This document shows positions 1 to 7,911 of a stretch of 64,000 nucleotides of DNA, piece after piece. The stretch covers positions 3,158 through 67,157 of the forward strand of contig DJVQ01000069.1 of the NCBI GenBank assembly GCA_002441265.1, given 5' to 3'. This DNA comes from Syntrophaceae bacterium UBA6252. Its GTDB lineage: Bacteria > Desulfobacterota > Syntrophia > Syntrophales > UBA6807. The notes under the pieces were generated by a model. The model did no database searches. It worked only from the letters and a program-made list of their open reading frames with translations, and had not been told where the DNA came from. Every line of letters starts with the position of its first letter. Position 1 is the stretch's first letter. Both the position numbers and the translations under genes were made by a program.

Positions 1-284
1 CGACCCTCATGATCTGCAATCCGGGAGGCACCGCTGCCCAGGTGACCCTCACCTTTGTCCAGGACAGCGGGGAAGCGCTCACGCCCCTCGTGGTATCGAT
101 TCCGGCAAGGGGAAGCGGCAAGTACGAGGTGGCGGCCTTGACTCAGGGAACCGGGTATGCCAAGGGAAGCGTGGAAATCTCCGCAGACCAGGGGGTGGCC
201 GCCTTCGCCCTCTATCGAAACACGAAAGCGCCGAATAACGGCTCCAGTTACGCCGGGATCACGGCGGTAAAGCCCCAACGCTGA
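1..284 (+). CDS. C-terminal fragment of a probable surface/secreted protein
   Basis: The reading frame is open to the left edge, so only the C-terminal part (about 93 residues) is visible; it ends with TGA at 282-284. The residues form a compact, Gly/Ala/Thr-rich, beta-sandwich-like domain with no cysteines in a catalytic arrangement and no membrane segment. Such ends are common in exported proteins that carry repeated beta domains, but no family signature is visible. The downstream gene (asparagine synthase) is convergent. I do not recognise the protein; secreted location is inference from composition only. Confidence 0.55.
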   Translation, partial: TLMICNPGGTAAQVTLTFVQDSGEALTPLVVSIPARGSGKYEVAALTQGTGYAKGSVEISADQGVAAFALYRNTKAPNNGSSYAGITAVKPQR

Positions 285-409
285 TTGAAAGCGAAGAAGG
301 GAAAAAAGGCCGCTTTTCCTGATCCGTCCGGTTTCGGTCCATGCCCGTCCGGAGGGCCGGATCGATCCGTACCCGCGTCATCGAAGACGAGATCGAATCC
401 CGGCATCAA

Positions 410-1993
410 TCAGTACCGATGCTTCAGGTCTCCATCCACGGTACCCCTGACGCATTCCCTTTCCTCCGCGAAGTCGAATCCGGTCCAGATGCCGATGGAT
501 TTCAGGATACTTTCCTGCGGATGATATCGTTTGAAAATCTCGAAGTAATAGGCCGCTTCCTTGCTGTTTATGACGGCGTGAGGGTGTTCGCGTTTGACCC
601 GCTCGTATTTTTCGTCACTCATTTCCGCGTCGGCAAGTTTCTCGCCGAGACTCTCGCAGCCGGCGCCCTGGGTGTATTGAACCTTGTACCTCCATAGGAT
701 TTCCTCGGGCAGATAATCCGTGCCTTCAAAAGCCTTCCGGAGAATCCATTTCTCGATCTTTTCGCCGTTGTGCTCCCGTATTTTAAGTTCGGGCGGTATC
801 TTCATGGCGAGATCGATCATGGCAACGTCCAGAAAGGGAACCCTGAGCTCGAGGCTGAAGAGCATGCCCATGCGGTCCGCCCGCTGGAGATTGATATTGT
901 GAAGACCGGCAATCAATCTACGGGCCTCGACATTGACCGTGTCGAGAGGAAAATTCTTCATGTAATGATAACCGGCGAACACCTCGTCGGCGCCCTCGCC
1001 GGTGAGAACGACGGTCACGTGCTCGGCCGCCAGTTTGCAGGTGAAGTAGCAGGGAACGGCACACCGCACGAGGGACGGATCGTAACTCTCCAGCTTTTTG
1101 ATTACCACGGGCAGTGCATCGTAATATTCTTCCTCGGTAAAAATGAGTTCGTGATGGTCGGACCCGATATGGCCGGCGGCGATCCGGGCCGCTTTGATGT
1201 CGTCGCTCACATCTCCTCCCGAATCCTCCATGCCGACGGCAAAGGTGTGGAGACGGGGAATCTCGTCCGCCGCTATGGCGGCAATGATGCTGCTGTCGAG
1301 ACCGCCGCTGCAAAAGGCCCCGACCGGAACCGTCGGATCGGCAAGCAGCCGTTTCTTGACGGCATGGATAAACGTCTCCCGAATCAAGCGACAGGCTTCC
1401 CGGCAGTCGGTAATCGGGGAATCCTGAATTTCGGGAACATGGTAGTATTCGACGAATCCATCCTCCGGGGTGTAATAGTGCCCCGCCGGGAATTCATGGA
1501 CATCGTCCACGCCGGCAAGACTCATGGCTCCCAGCTCGGAGCTGAAATACAGATGGTCCCGGTGGTAACCGTAGTACAGAGGCTTGATGCCGACAGGATC
1601 CCGGGCCAGCATGAAATGGTCGTCATCGAAAAGGGCGAAGGAGAACATGCCGTCCAGATCGGCGACACAGTCCGGACCTTTTTCCTGGAACAGGTGCAGG
1701 ATGACTTCCGTGTCCGAATTCGTCTGAAAAGGATACTTGCGCGACAGGGGCTCTCTGAGTTTCCTGAAATTGTAAATCTCGCCGTTACAGATGATTCCCT
1801 TCCTTCCGTCCTGCGTCAGAATGGGCTGATGCCCCCCGGCGACATCGACAATAGACAGTCGCGTATGACCCAGCACCATTTGCCCGCGGCTGTGAACGCC
1901 TCTGTCGTTCGGTCCTCGATGGCCGAGCGCATCCAGCATTTTTGAAATGGTCGTTTCATCTCTGACGCCAAAGCATCCTGCCAAACCGCACAT
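410..1993 (-). CDS. asnB: Asparagine synthase (glutamine-hydrolysing), AsnB type
   Basis: This cytoplasmic enzyme makes asparagine from aspartate, ATP and glutamine. The protein is 527 residues. Residues 1-190 are a class II glutamine amidotransferase domain with the N-terminal nucleophile Cys2 (MCGLAG) and the RLSIVD, CNGEIYN and SDTEVIL motifs. Residues 205-460 form the synthetase domain with the ATP pyrophosphatase loop SGGLDSS at 229-235 and TGEGADEVFAGY. The length is close to E. coli AsnB (about 554). Starting at Met2-Cys is obligatory because the Cys must become N-terminal. The gene stands alone, convergent with the fragment on its left and preceded by an AT-rich upstream region. Variants of this family also amidate cell-surface or peptide substrates, so free aspartate as substrate is likely but not proven. 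Confidence 0.93.
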   Translation of the reverse strand: MCGLAGCFGVRDETTISKMLDALGHRGPNDRGVHSRGQMVLGHTRLSIVDVAGGHQPILTQDGRKGIICNGEIYNFRKLREPLSRKYPFQTNSDTEVILHLFQEKGPDCVADLDGMFSFALFDDDHFMLARDPVGIKPLYYGYHRDHLYFSSELGAMSLAGVDDVHEFPAGHYYTPEDGFVEYYHVPEIQDSPITDCREACRLIRETFIHAVKKRLLADPTVPVGAFCSGGLDSSIIAAIAADEIPRLHTFAVGMEDSGGDVSDDIKAARIAAGHIGSDHHELIFTEEEYYDALPVVIKKLESYDPSLVRCAVPCYFTCKLAAEHVTVVLTGEGADEVFAGYHYMKNFPLDTVNVEARRLIAGLHNINLQRADRMGMLFSLELRVPFLDVAMIDLAMKIPPELKIREHNGEKIEKWILRKAFEGTDYLPEEILWRYKVQYTQGAGCESLGEKLADAEMSDEKYERVKREHPHAVINSKEAAYYFEIFKRYHPQESILKSIGIWTGFDFAEERECVRGTVDGDLKHRY

Positions 1994-2589
1994 GATTTTC
2001 TCCTTTTATGACTCGATGATTGTGCAAAGGATCGTTTCCCGTCGCAATGATTCATATGGTTCCGAGCAATAAACATACCATTCGAAATACTTTTGTTGAA
2101 ATAATTATATTTCATATGATTTGTATTGAAATCTGTTGATGCATCCATCCGGGAATCTCACGTTTCCGTAGGATCAAGCATGCGATTCAACGCATTTGTA
2201 GGGAACAATGCATGCGGAACAGGCTGAAGTCGTAACCGCTCAACGTTGTGCAAGATGCCGGTGAGTTCCCTTTGCGGAAACAGCCTGTGTGACGGGCTGT
2301 CCGGTGCCGGCGCCAATGCCGAAAAAAACCCTGACAACAACAATGCCGTACCACGGCCAGTTTCAATCCACGCGCCCGCACGGGGTGCGACAGGGTGATT
2401 TCCCCATCCCGTCTGGAATTCAGAGGAGTTGCGAATTGACCGTCTGCAAATCGCAGGCTGGATTTTCTTATTGCGATGCAAAGAATGCTAACGGGAATAC
2501 TTGTGTCTCATATCCGTGAAGCCTTGAGATGCTTATCTTTTTTAACTTGGCAGCATTTCATGACACATTGCCGGCGAGGGACGGGCGCG
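1994..2589. other. Intergenic region between asnB and fic
   Basis: No convincing gene is present. The first 150 bases are AT-rich and should hold the asnB promoter. The remainder holds a single isolated CRISPR-type repeat at 2360-2391 (listed separately). Open frames in this stretch have no recognisable product, and one of them on the minus strand arises partly from translation of the repeat. Confidence 0.6.
2360..2391 (-). repeat. Solitary type I-C CRISPR repeat (no array)
   Basis: On the minus strand the 32-nt unit starts GTCGC, has a GC-rich hairpin core (CCCCGTGC/GGGCGCG region) and ends with GTGGATTGAAAC, the standard 3' end of type I-C repeats. Length, both ends and the palindromic core all fit. 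No second copy occurs 60-75 nt to either side and no cas gene is in the window, so this is an orphan repeat or relic, not an array. Confidence 0.75.
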
Positions 2590-3813
2590 CTAATGACCTG
2601 TCATCGGATATAGATCCGGGAAAAGATATCCTGCGACCGAAGCGGGGAACCCGAACCGCACCGGTCCTTTCGGGGTGTTCGATACCAGGAGTCCCTCCCG
2701 CAAGAGCTGTCCCAGAAGGATTCTGCCTGTCCTCTCGGCCATTCCCGAGCAGCGGATCACGCCTCCCCTGGACACTTCCCCGCGCAGGAGCACATCCTGG
2801 AGCATGTATGCGGCCTCTTTTTTCAGAGGAGGCGACGCTGGCAGGGGGGAGACTATTGATTGCTCCTTCCTGAGGTTCACGTAGCCCCGGATCCTGTCGA
2901 GAAGACCATCCAGGGCAAGCATCCTGCCCATGTAGTCGATTTGATCCAGGCAGACTTCGAAGAAAAATTCGCAGAAATGCGTCAACCCTTTTTGTGAAAG
3001 ATTGCCTCGGCCGTTCAGATCGCCGTGACGCGGGGCATCCGCTTGAACGAGGGCGGAAGTGTATCCGCGCTTCTGCCGTGCGATGCCGCGGCTGATGTTC
3101 CATAATCCGTACCCCGCGAGGGGCAGCTTCATGAACCATGCGTCCGTGTGAAGGCGCGCTACACGTCCGTTTCCGTCCAGGAAAGGGTGAATCCAGGTAA
3201 GGCGGTGATGGGCCGCCGGTGCGGCCACGAGAGGATCGATCCCATGGAATGATGCAGGGTGATAAAAGGACGCAAACCGATCGAGAAATTGAGGGAGGAC
3301 GTTTTCGCCGGGGCCGATGTGCCGCCCGACTACAACCGTCCTGTGCCGGATCTCGCCCGGAATGACCTCGATTTCTTCTCCCGTCTCCTCGTTTCTTACA
3401 CGTCGCAGTTCGGAGGGAAGCTGTTCAAAGAAGATCCGGTGCAGCCATTTCAGGAATTCAGGGCTGGATATATTTGCGGTCGGGTCCGCCTCCAGCCGTT
3501 CTTCAATCATACGCTGGCATTCGATGTGCGCAAGACTTTCCATCTGCAGGCTTTTTTTCGCCAGGTCGTTCGAATAATCCTTGCGCATGGCCCGCTCGAT
3601 GTCAACCGGATGCGTGCTGTGTCCTTCTATGAGATTTGAGTAATAGCTGTTGGTGATGCGCAGGAATTCTGTAATCGATTTCTTCGTGATCGGATGAAGA
3701 CGGCCTTCAAGGATTGCGGATCGGCTTAGAATCTCACGGGCAATATCGACAAGCTTGGGCGACAAAGAAGGGTAGAGAGGCTCCATTTGCGAAACATGTT
3801 CCCACATATTCAT
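2590..3813 (-). CDS. Fic family protein (probable AMP-transferase)
   Basis: Fic proteins transfer AMP (less often other nucleotide parts) to hydroxyl side chains of target proteins. This 407-residue protein has the full catalytic motif HPFLDGNGRVAR at 209-220, including the catalytic His209, the Mg-binding Asp and the nucleotide-binding Arg. An N-terminal inhibitory helix motif SNLIEG is at 59-64, which marks a class II, self-inhibited Fic protein; Glu63 would block ATP until relieved. The C-terminal third (about 300-400) looks like a winged-helix segment, as in Fic/DOC proteins that bind DNA. A sigma-70-like promoter lies just upstream. It stands alone, with no antitoxin gene beside it, in keeping with the built-in inhibitory helix. 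Target unknown. Confidence 0.9.
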   Translation of the reverse strand: MNMWEHVSQMEPLYPSLSPKLVDIAREILSRSAILEGRLHPITKKSITEFLRITNSYYSNLIEGHSTHPVDIERAMRKDYSNDLAKKSLQMESLAHIECQRMIEERLEADPTANISSPEFLKWLHRIFFEQLPSELRRVRNEETGEEIEVIPGEIRHRTVVVGRHIGPGENVLPQFLDRFASFYHPASFHGIDPLVAAPAAHHRLTWIHPFLDGNGRVARLHTDAWFMKLPLAGYGLWNISRGIARQKRGYTSALVQADAPRHGDLNGRGNLSQKGLTHFCEFFFEVCLDQIDYMGRMLALDGLLDRIRGYVNLRKEQSIVSPLPASPPLKKEAAYMLQDVLLRGEVSRGGVIRCSGMAERTGRILLGQLLREGLLVSNTPKGPVRFGFPASVAGYLFPDLYPMTGH

Positions 3814-3847
3814 TGCCGGTCTTTATGCCGATAATTAGCTGTTCATA

Positions 3848-3876
3848 ACAGTATAAATATATATTGATATTGTCAA
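3848..3876 (-). promoter_or_regulatory. Sigma-70-like promoter of the fic gene
   Basis: On the minus strand TTGACA (3871-3876) and TACTGT (3848-3853) are separated by exactly 17 AT-rich bases. The -10 element is about 35 bases from the fic start codon. The -35 hexamer is perfect; the -10 matches 4 of 6 positions. The surrounding 60 bases are far more AT-rich than the genome background. Confidence 0.65.
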
Positions 3877-4121
3877 GATGTTTATACATTTTCAACCGTA
3901 TTGTTGCCGATTATTCTGCCGACGGTGATCGAGCTGCCTGCTGATGACTTGCCTGCCCCGCAAACATGGAATGAACCGGAACCATGATGCCAGTCCATTG
4001 GGTCCCGTTTTTGGAAACTTATCCCGCCCGGCTTCTCTCCCGGCGGGGGATCGTCCAATTACGCCCTTGTCTCCGGAGTTCTTCCTGTTTCCTGCATTCA
4101 TTCCTGCAGCCGCGGTTCGGT
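3877..4121. other. Intergenic stretch before the hydrolase remnant
   Basis: No gene, RNA or repeat is recognised here. The frame that later encodes the metallo-beta-lactamase-like remnant is open but shows no family similarity in this part. Confidence 0.4.
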
Positions 4122-4379
4122 GATTTCGCCGGCGGAACCCTTTCGTACATCGCGGAATCGGGAAGCGTCGGAGATTACATCAATTCCATATCGTCACTGA
4201 GCACGCGCAAAATCCTTGAAATCTATCCCGGTCACGGGGACATTTCGACAAGTCCCGAGGAGGACATGGAAAAGGCGGTTTTCAATGCGAAGGCGTTCCT
4301 TCAGAGCGAAGACGCCGTCAAGGTGGCCCGTTTCAAAGAGGCCGATACGGCGGGGGCCGGCGGCGGAGAAAGGGTTTGA
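4122..4379 (+). pseudogene. C-terminal remnant of a metallo-beta-lactamase-fold hydrolase
   Basis: About 85 residues resemble the last third of the glyoxalase II / metallo-beta-lactamase family. GDFAGGTL corresponds to the metal-bridging Asp loop, GDYINSISSLS to the following helix, and IYPGHG to the final metal-ligand motif. The N-terminal half with the HxHxDH motif is missing upstream, where the same frame reads as unrelated sequence. The fragment sits between fic and the promoter of the nitrogenase-like operon, so it marks an old rearrangement boundary. A functional short protein is unlikely. Confidence 0.55.
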
Positions 4380-4652
4380 AAAGACGCCGCCTGCGACTTC
4401 CCGTGGAGGGGCTTCCGGGATCGCCGGTTTCGGGTCGCCGTTTCCCCGCCGGAGGGCACTCCTTCAAAAACGATTTCGGTGGATCCGCTTTCACCGCCCG
4501 TTCCTCCATGCCACGTGAAAATCGACCCCGTCGCGCGGCGTCCCGCCAGGGTGTCAAAGACCCTGTTCCGGAAATTCAGAATCCCGTCCGTTGAAACGCA
4601 TCCCGCCCGTCGCAGACAATCTACATAATTGAATGCGCCGCTACCGACATTA

Positions 4653-4668
4653 TTGTGCAGGTCCACAA
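4653..4668. promoter_or_regulatory. Candidate activator-binding palindrome
   Basis: TTGTGCAGGTCCACAA is an inverted repeat with perfect 5-bp arms TTGTG/CACAA around a 6-bp centre. It lies about 125 bp upstream of the -24 element at 4791, the usual distance for an enhancer bound by a NifA/NtrC-type activator. It does not match the classical NifA site (TGT, ten bases, ACA); the gap here is eight bases. Assignment to the NifA-like protein encoded at 13019-14554 is inference. Confidence 0.45.
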
Positions 4669-4790
4669 AAGTGTCCGGTGTACGGCATGCCCGGGAGGCC
4701 GCTTCCGGAGGAGGAATTTATTTTTTTAACATTGAATTCCTCCGTTCTTACGGGCGGCTGTCGTTCGCAATACGTTTCGGCCTTTGGATC

Positions 4791-4806
4791 TGGCACGTTC
4801 CTTGGA
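4791..4806 (+). promoter_or_regulatory. Sigma-54 promoter of the nitrogenase-like operon
   Basis: TGGCACGTTCCTTGGA matches the -24 consensus (TGGCACG) exactly, and the -12 element TTGGA differs from TTGCA only in the C. The GG at -24 (4792-4793) and the G at -12 (4804) are 12 bases apart, as required. It lies 220 bases before the D-subunit start. Confidence 0.7.
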
Positions 4807-4919
4807 CTATGCGCTTTCAAACGGAGAGGAACGGAGACGGACGATGGCGATGACGGGAGATATGTGGAACGGGTCGGGAGGCGCCGGCGGCCGGAGGCAG
4901 CCCGGCGGGGGAGCATTCC

Positions 4920-5051
4920 ATGAAGGCAGCCTCTCTCATGTTCTTGATACCGCCGGGATTCAGCCCGGCTGAAAGGGGTTTCGTCGGGGCGATGATCGCC
5001 GACGGCATTTCACAGGAGGCGAGAGAATGGATGAGGCAATGGGTCAACTGA
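4920..5051 (+). CDS. Possible 43-residue leader peptide overlapping the D gene
   Basis: An ATG at 4920 opens a 43-codon frame that ends with TGA at 5049-5051, 25 bases inside the following gene, in a different frame. A purine-rich stretch (GGGGGA) precedes the start. The short protein starts MKAASLMFLIPPGF and is mildly amphipathic in its second half. The AGGAGG site serving the D gene is inside this frame, so translation could couple the two. There is no family match I recognise. It may be chance; conservation upstream of homologous clusters would decide. Confidence 0.25.
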   Translation: MKAASLMFLIPPGFSPAERGFVGAMIADGISQEAREWMRQWVN

Positions 5052-6559
5052 TCAAGACGCCGCGCGAGGAAAACTGGCAGACGGGAAACACCTTCGCCGG
5101 CCCGTTGAGGAATCTCCTCGACAGGGACGTTGAGAACACCGCCCAGGAGAGACGCTGTTACGACATGTGCGTCTGTCCTCCCTGTTCCTGTTCGGGAACG
5201 CTCAGCATGATCAATAAAACGGTGATTCTGTTCAACAGCCCCCCCGGCTGCGGAGAGGAGGGCATGATCTCCTGGCGGACGTTCCACATGCAGAGCTGGC
5301 AGCAGATGGGCCTGAAAAGCCAACCCGAGTGGTACACGACGGTCGTGGTGCACAACAACATGGGGCAGAAGGAGATCGTTTTCGGCGGCGGGGACAACAT
5401 GCACCGGTCTGTCCACTGCGCCTATGAACGGTACAAGCCCAAAATGATCGTTATCCTGAACACGTGCCCTCCCGCCATCATCGGTGACGACCTGGAAGGC
5501 GTGGGGACGCTTCTGAAGAAGGAATTCAAGGACAGGTGCCACATCATACCGATCAGAAGCGAAGGAATCAGCACGCCCATCTGGAGCAATGCGTGGGATC
5601 TCAGCCTCATTTCCCTGATGGACAACGTCATGAAGCCCCCCGAACGGAGGGTCTCGAACAAGATCAACATATTTTCCAACTTCACCTATTTTTACGATGA
5701 CTGGCAGGAACTGGCGAGAATGGTCCGGGCGATCGGCCTGGAACCTTCGGGACGTTTCGGAAGCCTGCCGGGTTACAGCGAGGTGGAGGACATCGAAAAC
5801 ATGGCGGATGCCGCCTGCAATGCCGCCGTATGCTCCAATTATGCGCGCTCGGCCTTTGACAGGATGGAAAAGGAGTACGGCATCCCCTTCGTGGAGTTTC
5901 CGAGCCAGGCGATGGGCATCGAGATGAGCGAGGAGTGGCTGACGGCGGTCGCTTCCGTATTCGGTCTGGAGAAGAAGGCCGCCTCCTTCATCGGCAGGGA
6001 GAAAGATCAATTACGGGGATCCATAAAAGATTTCGCTTCCGGCCTCAAGGGCAAGAGAATCCTGGTAAGCGGCGGAATCGCGAGAGCGATACCGAACGCC
6101 TTCATGTGCCATCATCTGGGCATGGAGATCGCCGCGATCAACCTTTTTCACTACGATCACAGAAACGATCGGGAACTGGAGAAACTCGCCGATCTGATCG
6201 GCGGCGATGTCCCCGTGCTGGTGGGTATGCAATTGTACGAGGACATGCAGCTTCTGCGCGAGCTCAAACCGGACATATACCTCGTCGATCCCCACTATGC
6301 CGGGATCGGCGCACGGATGGGAGTCCCGACGGTAAGCAATCATTTTTCGAACAGGGGCTCCTACGTGGGGTTCAGGGGCGCCTTCAATCTCGCAAAGTCT
6401 CTGGCCATGGCGCTCGCTCGAAAGGATTTCTTCGCGAAATTCTCGGGGCTGGGAGAGTGCAAGTACAGGGGAACGGAGTTCTTCCCCTGGAACGAGCCTT
6501 ATTACGGAATGCTGAAATCCGGCGTTTATCACGGCGGCAAGCGCCGATGCGGATGCTGA
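5027..6559 (+). CDS. Nitrogenase-like component 1, D (alpha) subunit
   Basis: Predicted catalytic subunit of a NifDK-type reductase; 510 residues. Three P-cluster cysteines are placed as in NifD: one in the CVCPPCSC stretch (48-55), Cys75 in PPGCGEE, and Cys147 in NTCPPAIIGDD. The cofactor Cys ligand is kept as Cys269, in AVCSNYA before EKEYGIPFVEF. The second cofactor ligand, His442 of Azotobacter NifD (GPYHGFDG), is Val447 here (GSYVGFRG), with His439 nearby. The NifD catalytic pair Gln191/His195 corresponds to Trp186/Trp190. It is therefore probably not an N2-reducing enzyme, but can hold a P-cluster and perhaps a NifB-derived cofactor. Extra cysteines occur at 48-55 and in the tail (508, 510). 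AGGAGG lies nine bases before the start. First structural gene of the operon; the order D-K-H differs from nifHDK. The substrate is unknown. Confidence 0.85.
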   Translation: MDEAMGQLIKTPREENWQTGNTFAGPLRNLLDRDVENTAQERRCYDMCVCPPCSCSGTLSMINKTVILFNSPPGCGEEGMISWRTFHMQSWQQMGLKSQPEWYTTVVVHNNMGQKEIVFGGGDNMHRSVHCAYERYKPKMIVILNTCPPAIIGDDLEGVGTLLKKEFKDRCHIIPIRSEGISTPIWSNAWDLSLISLMDNVMKPPERRVSNKINIFSNFTYFYDDWQELARMVRAIGLEPSGRFGSLPGYSEVEDIENMADAACNAAVCSNYARSAFDRMEKEYGIPFVEFPSQAMGIEMSEEWLTAVASVFGLEKKAASFIGREKDQLRGSIKDFASGLKGKRILVSGGIARAIPNAFMCHHLGMEIAAINLFHYDHRNDRELEKLADLIGGDVPVLVGMQLYEDMQLLRELKPDIYLVDPHYAGIGARMGVPTVSNHFSNRGSYVGFRGAFNLAKSLAMALARKDFFAKFSGLGECKYRGTEFFPWNEPYYGMLKSGVYHGGKRRCGC

Positions 6560-6573
6560 ATCAAGGAGCGGCC

Positions 6574-7890
6574 ATGGAAACGACAGCGACAGCGACTCAG
6601 GAAAGACCGTGCGTGCGGGAGGTCACTACGTCCTGTTCCGCACTGGGAGCAAATTATTTCGCGTTCGGAGTCGAGGATGCCATATCCGTTCCGAACACGG
6701 GCCAGGGGTGTCTTTTTACCCTCATTCACGGATTGAAAGCGAAAGGGAACAAGGATTTCGGTCCCGTCTGCGGCACGGGGCTGTGCAACAGGGAGGTGGT
6801 TTACGGAGGCCAGAGCAGGCTGGAGGAAACCATCTTCGCCGCCGAAACCATGCACGATCCCAATCTCATCTACGTGGCCGACGGCTGTGTCCCGGCCATC
6901 ATCGGCGATGACAACGTCGGGGTCATCCAGTCCATGAGGGGAAGGTTGAAGAAAGCGAAAGTCGTCTACGTGGACACGACCGGTTTTGACGGGGACCTCG
7001 TTTACGGGTTCAACAAAGCGGCCCTGGCGACCGTGAACCAGGTCATGGATCCGCCCCGGGAGAAACTGGACCGTACGGTCAACATCATGGGGATTGCGTA
7101 CTGGTATGACTCCTTCTTTGAAGGCAACGCCCGGGAAATGGCCAGGCTGATGGATCTGATCGGATTGAACGTGAACTGCGTGTTCGGCTGCGGCTGCACG
7201 CGACGGCAGATCGAGGACATGCCCGAGGCCGTCCTGAACGTGGTCGTGTCGGACTATATCAATGTGGATGCGGCCGAACGGATGGAGGAAAAATTCGGCG
7301 TTCCTTTCGTGTACGCAAGAAGAGGGACTCCCGTCGGATTGGAGGCGACGGAGGAATTTCTCCTGGAAGTGGCAAGGAAGACGGCGCTGAACCTCAAGGA
7401 AGTCGAGGGAAAAATAGCGAAAGAGAAGAAAAGGATCATGGAGAAGGTATCCATCGGCCTCGATTACTGGTTTGAAAGAATCGGCAGGCATAAAGTGGCC
7501 ATCGTCGCCGACTCGGGCCGGGCGATCGGCCTGTACCGTTTCCTGGTGAACGACCTGCAACTGGAACCGGCGTTTGTGGCCATGACGACCATGGGCGTCG
7601 AATCGAGAAGCATTCTGGATGAGATCATTTCCCGGAACGGAATCGGCTGGCGGCCTCCCGTCCTGGAAATGCCCGATGGATGCGATATCCGGAACATGGC
7701 CGATCGTACGAAGCCCACCCTGATGCTGGGCAGGACGCCGGAAAGGGAATGGTGCCTGAACCATGGAGCCAATTACCTTCCCATCACGCACCCGGTCCTG
7801 GACAGCATCGAAATCCTGGGAAGAACGGACATCGGGTTCAACGGCATGAGAACGTATCTCCATGAAATGGTGAACGTGCTTCTCAAATAA
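6574..7890 (+). CDS. Nitrogenase-like component 1, K (beta) subunit
   Basis: Beta subunit partner of the D protein; 438 residues, clearly shorter than NifK (about 520). The three P-cluster cysteines are kept: Cys21 (TSCSALGAN, as NifK KACQPLGA), Cys46 (GQGC, as NifK SQGC) and Cys105 (GCVPAIIGDD, as NifK TCMAEVIGDD). A further cysteine group, NCVFGCGC at 202-208, has no equivalent I know in NifK. The start at 6574 is chosen because AAGGAG (6563-6568) sits five bases before it; the in-frame ATGs at 6547 and 6553 overlap the D gene end and lack a site. It lies 14 bases after D and 21 before H, so one operon. With D it should form the heterotetramer that accepts electrons from the H protein. Confidence 0.85.
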   Translation: METTATATQERPCVREVTTSCSALGANYFAFGVEDAISVPNTGQGCLFTLIHGLKAKGNKDFGPVCGTGLCNREVVYGGQSRLEETIFAAETMHDPNLIYVADGCVPAIIGDDNVGVIQSMRGRLKKAKVVYVDTTGFDGDLVYGFNKAALATVNQVMDPPREKLDRTVNIMGIAYWYDSFFEGNAREMARLMDLIGLNVNCVFGCGCTRRQIEDMPEAVLNVVVSDYINVDAAERMEEKFGVPFVYARRGTPVGLEATEEFLLEVARKTALNLKEVEGKIAKEKKRIMEKVSIGLDYWFERIGRHKVAIVADSGRAIGLYRFLVNDLQLEPAFVAMTTMGVESRSILDEIISRNGIGWRPPVLEMPDGCDIRNMADRTKPTLMLGRTPEREWCLNHGANYLPITHPVLDSIEILGRTDIGFNGMRTYLHEMVNVLLK

Positions 7891-7911
7891 GTCTGGAAGA
7901 AGGGACAAATC

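Larger units (their letters stand above)
4380..4919. promoter_or_regulatory. Regulatory region of the nitrogenase-like operon
   Basis: No convincing gene. This 540-base region carries a 16-bp perfect inverted repeat (4653-4668) and a sigma-54-type -24/-12 element (4791-4806), each listed separately. The stretch between the promoter and the first structural gene is a leader of roughly 200 bases that contains a possible 43-codon reading frame. Confidence 0.6.

Noticed and set aside
2280..2460. A CRISPR array around the repeat at 2360
   Set aside because: I looked one repeat-plus-spacer length to both sides and found no second copy, so no array.
2158..2481. A 107-codon minus-strand frame containing APRAGAWIET
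   Set aside because: That peptide is the translation of the type I-C CRISPR repeat; the frame has no other protein features and is an artefact.
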